From [Clostridium] clostridioforme AGR2157 (GTDB taxonomy: Bacteria > Bacillota > Clostridia > Lachnospirales > Lachnospiraceae): 64,000 bases of DNA. The position numbers and the translations under genes are program-made. Within the stretch, counting starts at the first letter, position 1. Each line of letters begins with the position of its first letter. Shown here one piece after another: positions 45,243 through 53,692 of the stretch. Below the pieces are notes generated by a model. That model was given only the letters and a program-made list of their open reading frames with translations, was not told the DNA's origin and did not search any database. The stretch spans positions 1 through 64,000 of the forward strand of contig NZ_AUJR01000014.1 of NCBI RefSeq assembly GCF_000424325.1. The letters are read 5' to 3'.

Positions 45243-45261
45243 TATACCCAGGTGGGGTATA
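45243..45261 (+). promoter_or_regulatory. CsoR operator
   Basis: TATACCC, five bases, GGGTATA: a perfect seven-pair inverted repeat of the CsoR box type, beginning five bases after the -10 hexamer so that it covers the transcription start. A single extra half-site GGGGTAT lies at 45194-45200 before the -35. The csoR gene follows copA. Confidence 0.9.
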
Positions 45262-45278
45262 AGGAAGGAGTGAAACAT

Positions 45279-47612
45279 ATGATCACGCAGCAATATCATA
45301 TAGACGGAATGTCCTGCGCCGCATGCAGCAGCGCAGTGGAGCGTGTTACGAGAAAGTTAAACGGTGTGGAGAGCAGTAATGTGAACCTGACGACCAACCG
45401 CATGGTGGTTACCTATGACGAGAGTCGGGTGACGCCTGAAATGATCTGTGAGAAGGTATCTAAGGCGGGTTTTTCCGCCAGTCTGATTGTGGAGGAAGAA
45501 CAGAACAAGAAAAAGGAAGAAGAGGAATGGAAGCAGCAGGAGGAACAGTTAGAGGCTGTGAAGCGCAGGGTGATTACAGCCATCTGTTTTGCGGTGCCTT
45601 TGCTGTACATTTCCATGGGGCATATGCTGCCCTTTACCCTGCCTTTGCCGGCGTTCATGCAGATGGATAAGAATCCGCTTAATTTTGCCCTGGCCCAGCT
45701 CATACTGACCGTACCGGTCCTTATTTGCGGACGTAAGTTCTATCTGGTGGGCATCCGTTCCCTGCTTAAGGGCAATCCCAACATGGATTCCCTGGTGGCC
45801 ATTGGTACGGGAAGCGCATTTATCTACAGCCTTGTGATGACCCTGGGCATTCCGGGAGATCACATGAAGGCCCACCAGCTGTATTATGAGTCAGCGGCAG
45901 TGGTGGTCACCCTGGTAATGCTGGGCAAGTTCATGGAGAGTCGCAGCAAGGGAAAGACATCCGAGGCTATACGCAAGCTCATGGAGCTGGCGCCGGACAC
46001 AGCCCTTCTCTATGAGAACGGCACGGAGCGGGAAGTGGAGACTTCCCTGGTGGCTGTGGGACAGCATATCCTCATAAAGCCGGGCAGCCGGATACCTTTG
46101 GATGGTATACTTGTACAGGGCAGCAGCAGCGTGGACGAATCCATGCTTACCGGGGAGAGCATCCCTGTGGAGAAACAGCCGGGGGACAGCGTGATTGGTG
46201 GAAGCATGAATTACAATGGGGCCATGGAAGTGAAAGTGACCCATGTGGGAAGCGATACCACCCTGTCCAAAATCATTAAGATGATTGAGGATGCCCAGGG
46301 CAAGAAGGCCCCTATCTCCAAGCTGGCGGATAAGGTGGCCGGATACTTTGTTCCCGCTGTCATGGGAATCGCCCTGGTGGCGGCCCTGCTGTGGTGGATT
46401 TTCGGAGGAAAGGAACTTTCCTTTGTGCTGACCATATTCGTGGCCGTCCTGGTCATTGCCTGCCCATGTGCGCTGGGGCTTGCCACTCCCACGGCCATCA
46501 TGGTGGGAACCGGGGTTGGAGCCGGACACGGCATACTGATTAAGAGCGGTGAGGCCCTGGAGATTTGTCATAAGGTGGATGCCGTCATACTGGATAAGAC
46601 AGGAACCATCACAGAGGGAAAACCCAAGGTGACGGATGTAAATGTGATCAGCGGCACTGTGGTGGAACAGGTGTGGAAGCCGGAGGGCAAAGCTTCCAAG
46701 GACAGCACCAGGGAACCTCAGGCTTCTGACGATGAGAAAAAGGAGCATCTTTTGGGAATCGCTGCTTCCTGTGAACAGATGTCGGAACATCCCCTGGGCC
46801 AGGCCATTGTGCAGGCTGCCAGGGAGAAGCAGATGGAGCTGGCGATGCCCGAAGCATTTGAGAGCATCACCGGGGCAGGCATCATCACAACCTGGAAGGG
46901 ATGGAAGGTGGCGGTGGGTAACCGGCGTCTCCTGGACCACCTGCATGTGCCTGTATCCCAGGATACGGAAAAGACAGCCTCAGAGTACGCCAATACAGGA
47001 AAGACCCCCATGTATGTGGTGATTGACGGCCGGCTGGCCGGAATCGTGTGCGTGGCCGATACCATCAAGGAAACCAGCGTGGAGGCAGTGGAAAAGATAA
47101 AGGGTCTGGGTGTGGCCGTCTACATGGTCACAGGCGATAATGAGAAAACGGCCCAGTACATCGGTAAGCTGGCCCATGTGGACCAGGTAGTGGCTGAGGT
47201 GCTTCCGGAAGACAAGGCCCAGGTCGTAAAACGGTTGCAGAATGAGGGAAAAACAGTTATGATGGTAGGTGACGGCATCAACGATGCACCTGCACTGGTC
47301 CAGGCGGACGTGGGCTGCGCCGTTGGAAACGGCAGCGATATTGCCCTGGAGTCCGGGGATGTGGTGCTGATGAAGTCTGACCTGATGGATGTCTACAGGG
47401 CTGTCAAATTGAGCAAGGCAACCATCCGCAATATAAAGCAGAATCTGTTCTGGGCATTTTTCTACAACTCATTGGGCATCCCGGTGGCAGCCGGAGTGCT
47501 GTACCTGTTGGGAGGCCCGCTTTTAAGCCCCATGCTGGGAGGATTTGCGATGTCTCTTAGCTCAGTGTGCGTGGTGGGAAATGCCCTGAGACTCAGGAAT
47601 CTGAAGCTGTAG
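45279..47612 (+). CDS. copA: Copper(I)-exporting P1B-type ATPase
   Basis: A 777-residue membrane pump. One N-terminal metal-binding domain has GMSCAACSS (Cys13, Cys16). Eight hydrophobic helices are seen; the intramembrane metal site is CPCALG (about residue 394), with LTGE(S) of the actuator domain before it. The phosphorylation site is DKTGTITEG (about 437) and the nucleotide domain has SEHPLGQAI and GDGINDAPAL. CPC with this helix pattern indicates monovalent copper. AAGGAAGGAG lies before the ATG at 45279. It is under a consensus promoter with a CsoR box, and csoR follows 89 bases later. Confidence 0.96.
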   Translation: MITQQYHIDGMSCAACSSAVERVTRKLNGVESSNVNLTTNRMVVTYDESRVTPEMICEKVSKAGFSASLIVEEEQNKKKEEEEWKQQEEQLEAVKRRVITAICFAVPLLYISMGHMLPFTLPLPAFMQMDKNPLNFALAQLILTVPVLICGRKFYLVGIRSLLKGNPNMDSLVAIGTGSAFIYSLVMTLGIPGDHMKAHQLYYESAAVVVTLVMLGKFMESRSKGKTSEAIRKLMELAPDTALLYENGTEREVETSLVAVGQHILIKPGSRIPLDGILVQGSSSVDESMLTGESIPVEKQPGDSVIGGSMNYNGAMEVKVTHVGSDTTLSKIIKMIEDAQGKKAPISKLADKVAGYFVPAVMGIALVAALLWWIFGGKELSFVLTIFVAVLVIACPCALGLATPTAIMVGTGVGAGHGILIKSGEALEICHKVDAVILDKTGTITEGKPKVTDVNVISGTVVEQVWKPEGKASKDSTREPQASDDEKKEHLLGIAASCEQMSEHPLGQAIVQAAREKQMELAMPEAFESITGAGIITTWKGWKVAVGNRRLLDHLHVPVSQDTEKTASEYANTGKTPMYVVIDGRLAGIVCVADTIKETSVEAVEKIKGLGVAVYMVTGDNEKTAQYIGKLAHVDQVVAEVLPEDKAQVVKRLQNEGKTVMMVGDGINDAPALVQADVGCAVGNGSDIALESGDVVLMKSDLMDVYRAVKLSKATIRNIKQNLFWAFFYNSLGIPVAAGVLYLLGGPLLSPMLGGFAMSLSSVCVVGNALRLRNLKL

Positions 47613-47701
47613 TGTGTCTGAAAACACCTGCGGGTATCCGTCCGTGTCCCGGATAGGGGCGGTTCCCAGGGGGAACAGGAAGGTAAAAAGGAGAGGAATA
47701 C

Positions 47702-48007
47702 ATGAATAAGGAAGAAGGCTGCACCTGCCGCCATAAACACAGGGAAGTGTCGGAAGAACGCGGTCTCATGAACCGGCTGAACCGGATAGAGGGACAGATA
47801 AGAGGCATCAAGTCCATGGTGGAGGATGAGCGCTACTGCGTGGACATCATCACCCAGGTGGCAGCGGTCCAGGCAGCGCTCAACAGCTTTAACAAGGTGC
47901 TTCTGGAGCGCCATATCAAGACCTGCGTGGTGGATGATATCCGCCGCGGCGACAGCGATGCCACGGTGGAGGAGCTTTGCAGGACTCTGCAGAAGATGAT
48001 GAAATAA
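47702..48007 (+). CDS. csoR: Copper-sensing repressor CsoR
   Basis: A 101-residue all-helical repressor of the CsoR/RcnR family. Cys46, His71 and Cys75 (in YCVDII and LLERHIKTC) have exactly the 25- and 4-residue spacings of the copper(I) site of CsoR. The start MNKEEGCTCRHKH adds a further Cys/His-rich tail. It is expected to release the operator in front of copA when copper rises, and thus to control its own expression if the two genes share a transcript. Confidence 0.93.
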   Translation: MNKEEGCTCRHKHREVSEERGLMNRLNRIEGQIRGIKSMVEDERYCVDIITQVAAVQAALNSFNKVLLERHIKTCVVDDIRRGDSDATVEELCRTLQKMMK

Positions 48008-48041
48008 CAGGAAACCTGAGATAAAGGAAACGGAAAGATAC

Positions 48042-49520
48042 ATGCAGTTTAATTCATATTTATTTTTATTATTGTTCCTTCCGGCTGTGCTGGCAGGATA
48101 TTTAGGGCTGTGCCGGATGAAGCGCCATACATGGGCAAGAGGATTTTTGGCCGCCATGTCCCTGGTATTTTTCGCGTACGCGAATCCATGGTATCTGGGA
48201 CTTCTTGTGGGAAGCGCGGTGTTTAACTGGGCTGTTTCCAGGATGCTGGCAGGGAAAGAAAATAAGGAGACAGGCAAAGGGGATGGCAAGGCGGATGGCA
48301 AGACGGGCGGCAGGCCTGGCAGGAGGATGTTTCTGATATTTGGCATATTCGCCAATCTGGCCCTGCTTTTTTACTTTAAATACACGAATTTCTTTATAGA
48401 GAACCTGAACGCGTTTCTGGGAAAGGACATTGCCTTTACAAGGCTTCTCCTTCCTGTGGGAATCAGCTTTTTTACCTTCCAGCAGATTGCGTGGCTGGTT
48501 GACTCCTTCCGCATGGAGACAGGAGATTACAGTTTTTGGGATTATTTCCTGTTTACCGTGTATTTTCCCAAGATAGCCATGGGACCGATTCTCCTGCACG
48601 GGGAGTTTATCCCACAGCTTAAGGACCCTTCACGCCTGAAGGCGGATTCCCGGAATATGGCCCAGGGACTGATGATACTGGCCGTGGGACTGTTTAAGAA
48701 GGTCATCCTGGCGGAGTTTTTCGCGGGACCGGTAAACTGGGGGTATGCCCAGGTGGAGATTCTCAGCTCCACGGATGCGTTCCTGGTCATGCTGGCCTAC
48801 ACCTTCCAGCTGTATTTTGATTTCAGCGGTTACTGTGACATGGCTATGGGAATTTCCAGGATGTTTAACCTGGAACTGCCCCTTAATTTTAATTCCCCCT
48901 ATAAGGCGCTGTCTCCGGTGGAATTCTGGAAGCGCTGGCACATGACCCTGACCCGTTTCCTCAGAAAATATATCTATTTTCCTCTGGGAGGAAGCAGGAA
49001 GGGAAATTTGCGCACCTATATCAATATTATGGCGGTATTCCTGGTAAGCGGTTTCTGGCACGGCGCTGCCTGGACCTTTATCCTGTGGGGGGCGCTTCAC
49101 GGTGCTGCCCAGGTCCTTAACCGTGCCTTTAAACGGCAGTGGGAGAAGCTGCACACGGCCTTCCAGTGGATGGTCACGTTTCTTTTTGTCAACCTGACCT
49201 GGGTCATATTCCGGTCAGAGAGCATATCCCAGGCAAAGCTGTTTTTTAAACGGCTGCTGGATTTTGGAAACATGCAGATTAATCCGTCCTTCATGGACAG
49301 CTTTAAGATGGTGGAACTGCCGCTCTGGCTGACAGAACACCGGGTATTTACAGTGCTGGGGCTGTATGGAATCGTGCTTTGCCTGGTGATGAACGCCAGG
49401 AATATGGGCGAGACAGAGCTTCGCCCCACCTTTCTCAGGGGAGCGGGAACAGCCGTCCTTCTGGTCTGGTCGGTCCTGTCTCTGGCAGGAATATCCGGCT
49501 TCATTTATTTTGAATTTTAA
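48042..49520 (+). CDS. MBOAT-family membrane O-acyltransferase
   Basis: A 492-residue membrane protein like AlgI and DltB. Blocks seen are FKYTNFFIENLN, LLPVGISFFTFQQIAWLVD, LSPVEFWKRWHMTLTRFLRKY (about 288-308) and FWHGAAWTFILWGALHGA (about 336-353), where the His after FW is the proposed catalytic residue. It moves acyl groups across the membrane onto an extracellular acceptor, probably a cell-wall or exopolysaccharide. A charged Gly/Lys insert (GKGDGKADGKTGGRPG) lies near residue 80. The next gene is its likely extracytoplasmic partner. Confidence 0.92.
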   Translation: MQFNSYLFLLLFLPAVLAGYLGLCRMKRHTWARGFLAAMSLVFFAYANPWYLGLLVGSAVFNWAVSRMLAGKENKETGKGDGKADGKTGGRPGRRMFLIFGIFANLALLFYFKYTNFFIENLNAFLGKDIAFTRLLLPVGISFFTFQQIAWLVDSFRMETGDYSFWDYFLFTVYFPKIAMGPILLHGEFIPQLKDPSRLKADSRNMAQGLMILAVGLFKKVILAEFFAGPVNWGYAQVEILSSTDAFLVMLAYTFQLYFDFSGYCDMAMGISRMFNLELPLNFNSPYKALSPVEFWKRWHMTLTRFLRKYIYFPLGGSRKGNLRTYINIMAVFLVSGFWHGAAWTFILWGALHGAAQVLNRAFKRQWEKLHTAFQWMVTFLFVNLTWVIFRSESISQAKLFFKRLLDFGNMQINPSFMDSFKMVELPLWLTEHRVFTVLGLYGIVLCLVMNARNMGETELRPTFLRGAGTAVLLVWSVLSLAGISGFIYFEF

Positions 49521-49558
49521 TAAGGCTTATTTTGAATAAACAGCTAGGAGAGATTATA

Positions 49559-50656
49559 TTGGAGACACAAAAGCAGGAAAATGGGACAGAAAACATGGGG
49601 TATGGCAGATGGCTGTGGTTTACCATGGGAGCCGTACTGGCCATGCTGGTTATGCTGGGCGGACTGGTGGTCTGCGTGGACCCTTTTTTCCACTACCACA
49701 AGCCCCTTGGACAGCTGGCATATCCCATTGACAGCGAACGGTACCAGAATGACGGTATCAGCCGCAATTTTACATACGACGCAGTGCTTACAGGAACATC
49801 CATGATGGAGAATTTCAAGGCCAGCCGGTTTGACAGCCTCTTCGGCGTGACATCTGTCAAAATACCATATGCGGGAGGATATTATAAGGAGGTGGACCAG
49901 GCTGTGGGCCGGGCCCTTGCCTATAACCCCCAAGTAAGGGTGGTGTGCAGGAGCCTGGACAGGAGCTTCCTGTTTTATCCAAAGGACCAGTGGAATCCGG
50001 CAGCCCCTTCCCCGGCTTATCTGACGGATGGAAACCCCTTCAATGATGTGAATTATATTTTTAACAAGGAAGTGATATTCGGTACCATTCCGGGCGTCTT
50101 TGCCAGGACAAGGGCAGGTGAGCAGACCACCACCTTTGACGAATACATGCACTGGGCACCGGAGCGGGACTGGGGCAGGGAGGCTGTCTTAAAGACATAT
50201 GAGCGGGAGCCGCAGAAAAATGAAACAGCCCCTTTTACCGAAGAAGACAGCCGTATGGTCATGGAGAATCTGGAGCAGAATGTGCTGGCCACGGCGAGGG
50301 CCAATCCCCAGGTCACCTTTTACTACTTTATTCCGCCCTACAGCATCAGCTGGTGGGACAGCGAGCTGATGGTAAAAGGGGAGTTTGAACGGCAGATGGA
50401 GGGATACCGCCTCATGGCCCGTATGCTGCTGGAGTGCAGAAATATCCGTCTCTTTGCGTTTGACGATCAGTTTGACATTACCTGCAATCTGGACCACTAT
50501 ATGGATGTGATTCACTACTCGGAGGACATCGGTGATCAGCTGCTGGAATGGATGGCGGCAGGAGAGCATATGCTTACAGACGATAATGTGGACCGCTATT
50601 TTGATAGAATCACGGATTTTTATGCAAACTATGATTATGACAGTATCTATGAATGA
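49559..50656 (+). CDS. SGNH-like extracytoplasmic partner of the acyltransferase
   Basis: A 365-residue protein with one N-terminal membrane helix (WLWFTMGAVLAMLVMLGGLVV in part) and an outer domain. LTGTSMMENF carries the Ser of a GTS motif as in DltD/AlgX-type proteins, and MDVIHYSEDIGDQLL near the end has an Asp-xx-His pair that could complete the triad. Such proteins finish acyl transfer begun by an MBOAT enzyme. Start is a TTG at 49559 after AGGAGAG; a TTG at 49532 is an alternative with no good RBS. Confidence 0.8.
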   Translation: METQKQENGTENMGYGRWLWFTMGAVLAMLVMLGGLVVCVDPFFHYHKPLGQLAYPIDSERYQNDGISRNFTYDAVLTGTSMMENFKASRFDSLFGVTSVKIPYAGGYYKEVDQAVGRALAYNPQVRVVCRSLDRSFLFYPKDQWNPAAPSPAYLTDGNPFNDVNYIFNKEVIFGTIPGVFARTRAGEQTTTFDEYMHWAPERDWGREAVLKTYEREPQKNETAPFTEEDSRMVMENLEQNVLATARANPQVTFYYFIPPYSISWWDSELMVKGEFERQMEGYRLMARMLLECRNIRLFAFDDQFDITCNLDHYMDVIHYSEDIGDQLLEWMAAGEHMLTDDNVDRYFDRITDFYANYDYDSIYE

Positions 50657-50756
50657 TGAACTTCTAAGGAAATCATGACAGGCGGACAGGGTGGCGTCCC
50701 TGCCGTCAGAGGGCAGGGAAGGCCTGTTAATATAATAACAGAAAAGGAGAATGAAT

Positions 50757-50951
50757 ATGAAAACTTATAAGTGCGAGGAAATGATGTGCGATGGATGTGT
50801 GAATCGTATTAAGAAGGGACTGGACGGAGCAGGTATTAAGAATACCGTGGAATTGTCCGTCAAGACAGTGACCATTGACGGGGATACGGACTGTGAGGCC
50901 AAGGCTGTGGAGATTTTAGACGACCTTGGATTTACCGCAGTAGAAGTGTAG
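50757..50951 (+). CDS. Small heavy-metal-associated domain protein (CopZ-like)
   Basis: A 64-residue HMA-fold protein with MMCDGC (Cys11, Cys14), an extra Cys6 and an ending VEILDDLGFTAVEV typical of the fold. It probably carries copper to CopA, encoded 3.1 kb upstream. AAGGAG seven bases before the ATG at 50757 selects this start over 50751. I see no CsoR box before it, so its copper control is unproven. Confidence 0.85.
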   Translation: MKTYKCEEMMCDGCVNRIKKGLDGAGIKNTVELSVKTVTIDGDTDCEAKAVEILDDLGFTAVEV

Positions 50952-51059
50952 TACAGAACCTGTAACTGGGGGGTTTCGGAAATTATCATAATTATTTTAA
51001 AAACTTTGACAATTTATGGTTGACTTTCTGGAATAAATGTATTATACTACCAAAGGTAT

Positions 51060-51133
51060 CGAGGCGTGGCTCAGTTTGGTAGAGCGCTGCGTTCGGGACG
51101 CAGAGGCCGCGTGTTCGAATCACGTCGCCTCGA
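51060..51133 (+). tRNA. tRNA-Pro (anticodon CGG)
   Basis: The acceptor arms CGAGGCG and CGCCTCG pair fully; the T-arm has GTTCGAATC and the anticodon loop TTCGGGA gives CGG, reading CCG. No CCA is encoded. Confidence 0.95.
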
Positions 51134-51144
51134 TTTACCTTTAA

Positions 51145-51216
51145 GGCCTGATGGTCAAGCGGCTAAGACGACGCCCTCTCACGGCGTAAACCCGGGTTCG
51201 ATTCCCGGTCAGGTCA
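51145..51216 (+). tRNA. tRNA-Glu (anticodon CTC)
   Basis: The acceptor arms GGCCTGA and TCAGGTC pair with one G-T; the T-arm has GTTCGATTC and the loop CTCTCAC gives CTC, reading GAG. No CCA is encoded. Confidence 0.94.
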
Positions 51217-51280
51217 TGATGGCAAGGCTGTTGCTTAGGCAGCAGCCTTGTTGCATCAAAGGAATGGCAATTGCTCGGAT

Positions 51281-51353
51281 GCCACTGTAGCGCAGTTGGT
51301 AGCGCAACGCATTCGTAATGCGTGGGTCGCCGGTTCGAGTCCGGCCAGTGGCT
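51281..51353 (+). tRNA. tRNA-Thr (anticodon CGT)
   Basis: The acceptor arms GCCACTG and CAGTGGC pair fully; the T-arm has GTTCGAGTC and the loop TTCGTAA gives CGT, reading ACG. A CAAGGCTG/CAGCCTTG stem lies in the spacer before it and may serve processing. Confidence 0.95.
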
Positions 51354-51359
51354 TGATTG

Positions 51360-51392
51360 AAAAACCCTTGTGTCTGCAAGGGTTTTTCTTTT
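51360..51392 (+). terminator. Terminator of the tRNA cluster
   Basis: AAAACCCTTG and CAAGGGTTTT form a ten-pair stem with a six-base loop, followed by TCTTTTTC. It starts seven bases after the tRNA-Thr gene. Confidence 0.92.
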
Positions 51393-51425
51393 TCTTATGC
51401 GCCTTGCGGCGTACGTTTCTAATGG

Positions 51426-51835
51426 GTGAAACCTAATCCGCCTAAAGCCTATAAGAAAGTAAAATCGAACAAAGGAGCAGGCGGGGGCGATGGGATGAAC
51501 GTGGATGAACTTCTACCGCTTCTCAGAGAGAACCAAGAGCAACTAATCGGTCAGATAAAGGAAGGGAAATATAAACCCAACCCAGTCCGGAGGGTAGAGA
51601 TACCCAAAGAACCAAAAGGCGAGTTCAGAAAACTGGGATGACGCCCTAAAACAATGCCAGACAAATGTGAATGACGGATATGTGTACGTGGTAGACATGG
51701 ACTTGGAAAAGTTCTTCGATACCGTGTGCCAGAGTAAGCTGATTGAAGTGCTGTCACGAAGTATCAAAAATGGGAGAGTAGTATCGTTAATCCATAAGTA
51801 TCTTAACGGCATGGGAACATGGAAGCCGGCTTAAG
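51426..51835 (+). pseudogene. Group II intron reverse transcriptase remnant
   Basis: AYKKVKSNKGAGGGDGMNVD, then REGKYKPNP-like KEGKYKPNPVRRVEIPKE and FRKLG are the start of an LtrA-type intron protein. The sequence then skips, in another frame, to QTNVNDGYVYVVDMDLEKFFD and SKLIEVLSRSIKNGRVVSLIHKYL, so about 55 residues of the reverse transcriptase fingers are deleted. After YL it breaks off and stops. The YADD catalytic block, maturase and endonuclease parts are absent. It lies directly after the tRNA terminator. Confidence 0.9.
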
Positions 51836-51900
51836 GGCATATCCCAGTACGGCAGGGCCGTTGGCCACTTTATGTTCCATCGTGTCACCTCTCATTCGTG

Positions 51901-52209
51901 TCACCTCTCATTTTCATAGCCGTATGTTACGTACTCCATCATCTGGTCCGTGGTATCCTCATTTCGTATGAAGCCTTTAAGGATGGCGTGTATCTTGGCT
52001 ATCCGGCTGTCCTCAGGCTCATTGCCCCCCAGATCCTCATCCAGCTGGTCGCGCATCTCAAAGAGCGTATCCCTTCGCTCCGGCATCCCCAGCTTCATTG
52101 CCCTGGCAATGGTTCCGATGGCACAGTAGGCTTCTAACGGGGAGGTCATGGGAGCCGGAGGCTCAAAACGGGCTTTGATGTCCAGGGCCATTTTTATGAT
52201 ATAAGACAT
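51901..52209 (-). CDS. Unknown 102-residue protein
   Basis: A small soluble, mostly helical protein with LEAYCAIGTIARAMKLGMPERRDTLFEMRDQ (in parts: AIGTIARAMKLGMPERRD, TLFEMRDQLDEDLGG) and an acidic second half. GAGGTG lies before the ATG. I do not recognise its family. It stands alone on the minus strand between the intron remnant and a plus-strand transporter-like gene. Confidence 0.65.
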   Translation of the reverse strand: MSYIIKMALDIKARFEPPAPMTSPLEAYCAIGTIARAMKLGMPERRDTLFEMRDQLDEDLGGNEPEDSRIAKIHAILKGFIRNEDTTDQMMEYVTYGYENER

Positions 52210-52412
52210 GTCTCAACACCTCTTTTCAAAGATAGGAATATCATACCACAAAAATCCTGCTTTGTCCTCCCTGTTAAGATTTCGTGAAAATCCTCTCGGA
52301 ACAGACACTGTAATTTAAAACCTAATTGCTGTTAGTTTCAGCTTATGATATGATATATGGGTGAATGACTTGCCGAAATGACGGAATACTTTAGACATAG
52401 GAGTAAAGATGT

Positions 52413-53660
52413 ATGAAAAACCCAAGATTTAAAAATTATATATACTGGGGAACCACTGCGTTATCCGTGGTTGCCTGCAGCGTTGCCTTTGGATTTTTCC
52501 TGTCCCGGTTCGAAATCGTATCAAGGGCCGTGGGAAAAATCGTGTCCATACTGATGCCCATTATTTACGGGGCGGTGCTGGCCTATCTGATGCTTCCCAT
52601 CTATAACAAGACCAGGGCCTATACCGCAGAAAAACTGAAACGCTGTATTAAGGACGGACACACGGCAGACAGCCTGGCAAAGGCGGCCGGGACACTGGTG
52701 AGCCTGCTGCTGCTCATTGCCATTGTCTGCGGATTGTTCTGGATGGTGATTCCGCAGATTTATACCAGTATCATCGGCCTCCAGGAGAGCCTGGGGGAGA
52801 ATATCAATAACCTGAGCCTCTGGCTCATGAAGATGTTTGAGGACAATCCCACCATTGAACAGACTATCATGCCATTTTATGAGCAGGCGGCCACGGAGTT
52901 CCAGAACTGGCTGACCACGGACCTGGTGCCCAATATGTCTAAAATCATCGGTGAGCTTTCCACCGGCCTCTTAAGCGTGGTTACCGTTGTCAAGAACATA
53001 CTGATTGGCGTCATCGTCATGGTATATTTTCTCAATATTAAGGACACCCTGTCCGCCCAGAGCAAGAAGATAGTCTACAGCCTGCTAAAGCTTAAGGACG
53101 CCAACCGGCTGGTGAGCGAGGTGCGTTTTGCCCACTCCGTATTCGGAGGTTTTATAACCGGAAAGCTGTTGGATTCTCTGATTATTGGTATCATGTGCTT
53201 TTTTGCCATGCAGTTTTTAAAGATGCCTTATGTGCTTTTGGTCAGCGTGATTATCGGAGTGACCAACGTGATTCCCTTTTTCGGCCCCTTTATCGGAGCC
53301 GTGCCCAGCGCATTTCTCATCCTGCTGGTAAGCCCTATGAAATGCATGTATTTCCTTATCTTCATCCTGGTGCTCCAGCAGTTTGACGGCAATATCCTGG
53401 GACCTAAAATCCTGGGGGATTCCACGGGACTTCCCAGCTTCTGGGTACTGTTTTCCATCCTGCTGTTCGGCGGCCTGTTCGGATTTGTGGGAATGATTAT
53501 TGCGGTGCCCTTGTTTGCGGTCATTTACAGACTGACTGCCACCTATGTGAGCGGCGCGCTGAGGAAGAAGGATTTATCTGCCAGGACAGAGGATTATCTG
53601 AGCCTGGATTATATTGATGAAGAAAATAAGCATTATGTTGACAGGGACAGGGAGGAGTAA
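52413..53660 (+). CDS. AI-2E family membrane protein
   Basis: A 415-residue protein with about eight hydrophobic helices and a central loop, matching the PF01594 family (TqsA, YtvI, PerM). Seen blocks are LMPIIYGAVLAYLMLPIYN, the late VIIGVTNVIPFFGPFIGAVPS and GPKILGDSTGLPSFWVL. Members export autoinducer-2 or sodium; function here is not fixed. AGGAG lies nine bases before the ATG. It ends 32 bases before fbp. Confidence 0.9.
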   Translation: MKNPRFKNYIYWGTTALSVVACSVAFGFFLSRFEIVSRAVGKIVSILMPIIYGAVLAYLMLPIYNKTRAYTAEKLKRCIKDGHTADSLAKAAGTLVSLLLLIAIVCGLFWMVIPQIYTSIIGLQESLGENINNLSLWLMKMFEDNPTIEQTIMPFYEQAATEFQNWLTTDLVPNMSKIIGELSTGLLSVVTVVKNILIGVIVMVYFLNIKDTLSAQSKKIVYSLLKLKDANRLVSEVRFAHSVFGGFITGKLLDSLIIGIMCFFAMQFLKMPYVLLVSVIIGVTNVIPFFGPFIGAVPSAFLILLVSPMKCMYFLIFILVLQQFDGNILGPKILGDSTGLPSFWVLFSILLFGGLFGFVGMIIAVPLFAVIYRLTATYVSGALRKKDLSARTEDYLSLDYIDEENKHYVDRDREE

Positions 53661-53692
53661 AAACAACATATAAGCATTGAGGGAGGAAAGCA

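Noticed and set aside
45891-46946. A 351-codon open frame antisense to copA
   Set aside because: A His/Gln-rich shadow of the copA codons with no start signal.
51066-51436. Two open frames over the tRNA genes
   Set aside because: They run through complete tRNA cloverleafs and have no RBS.
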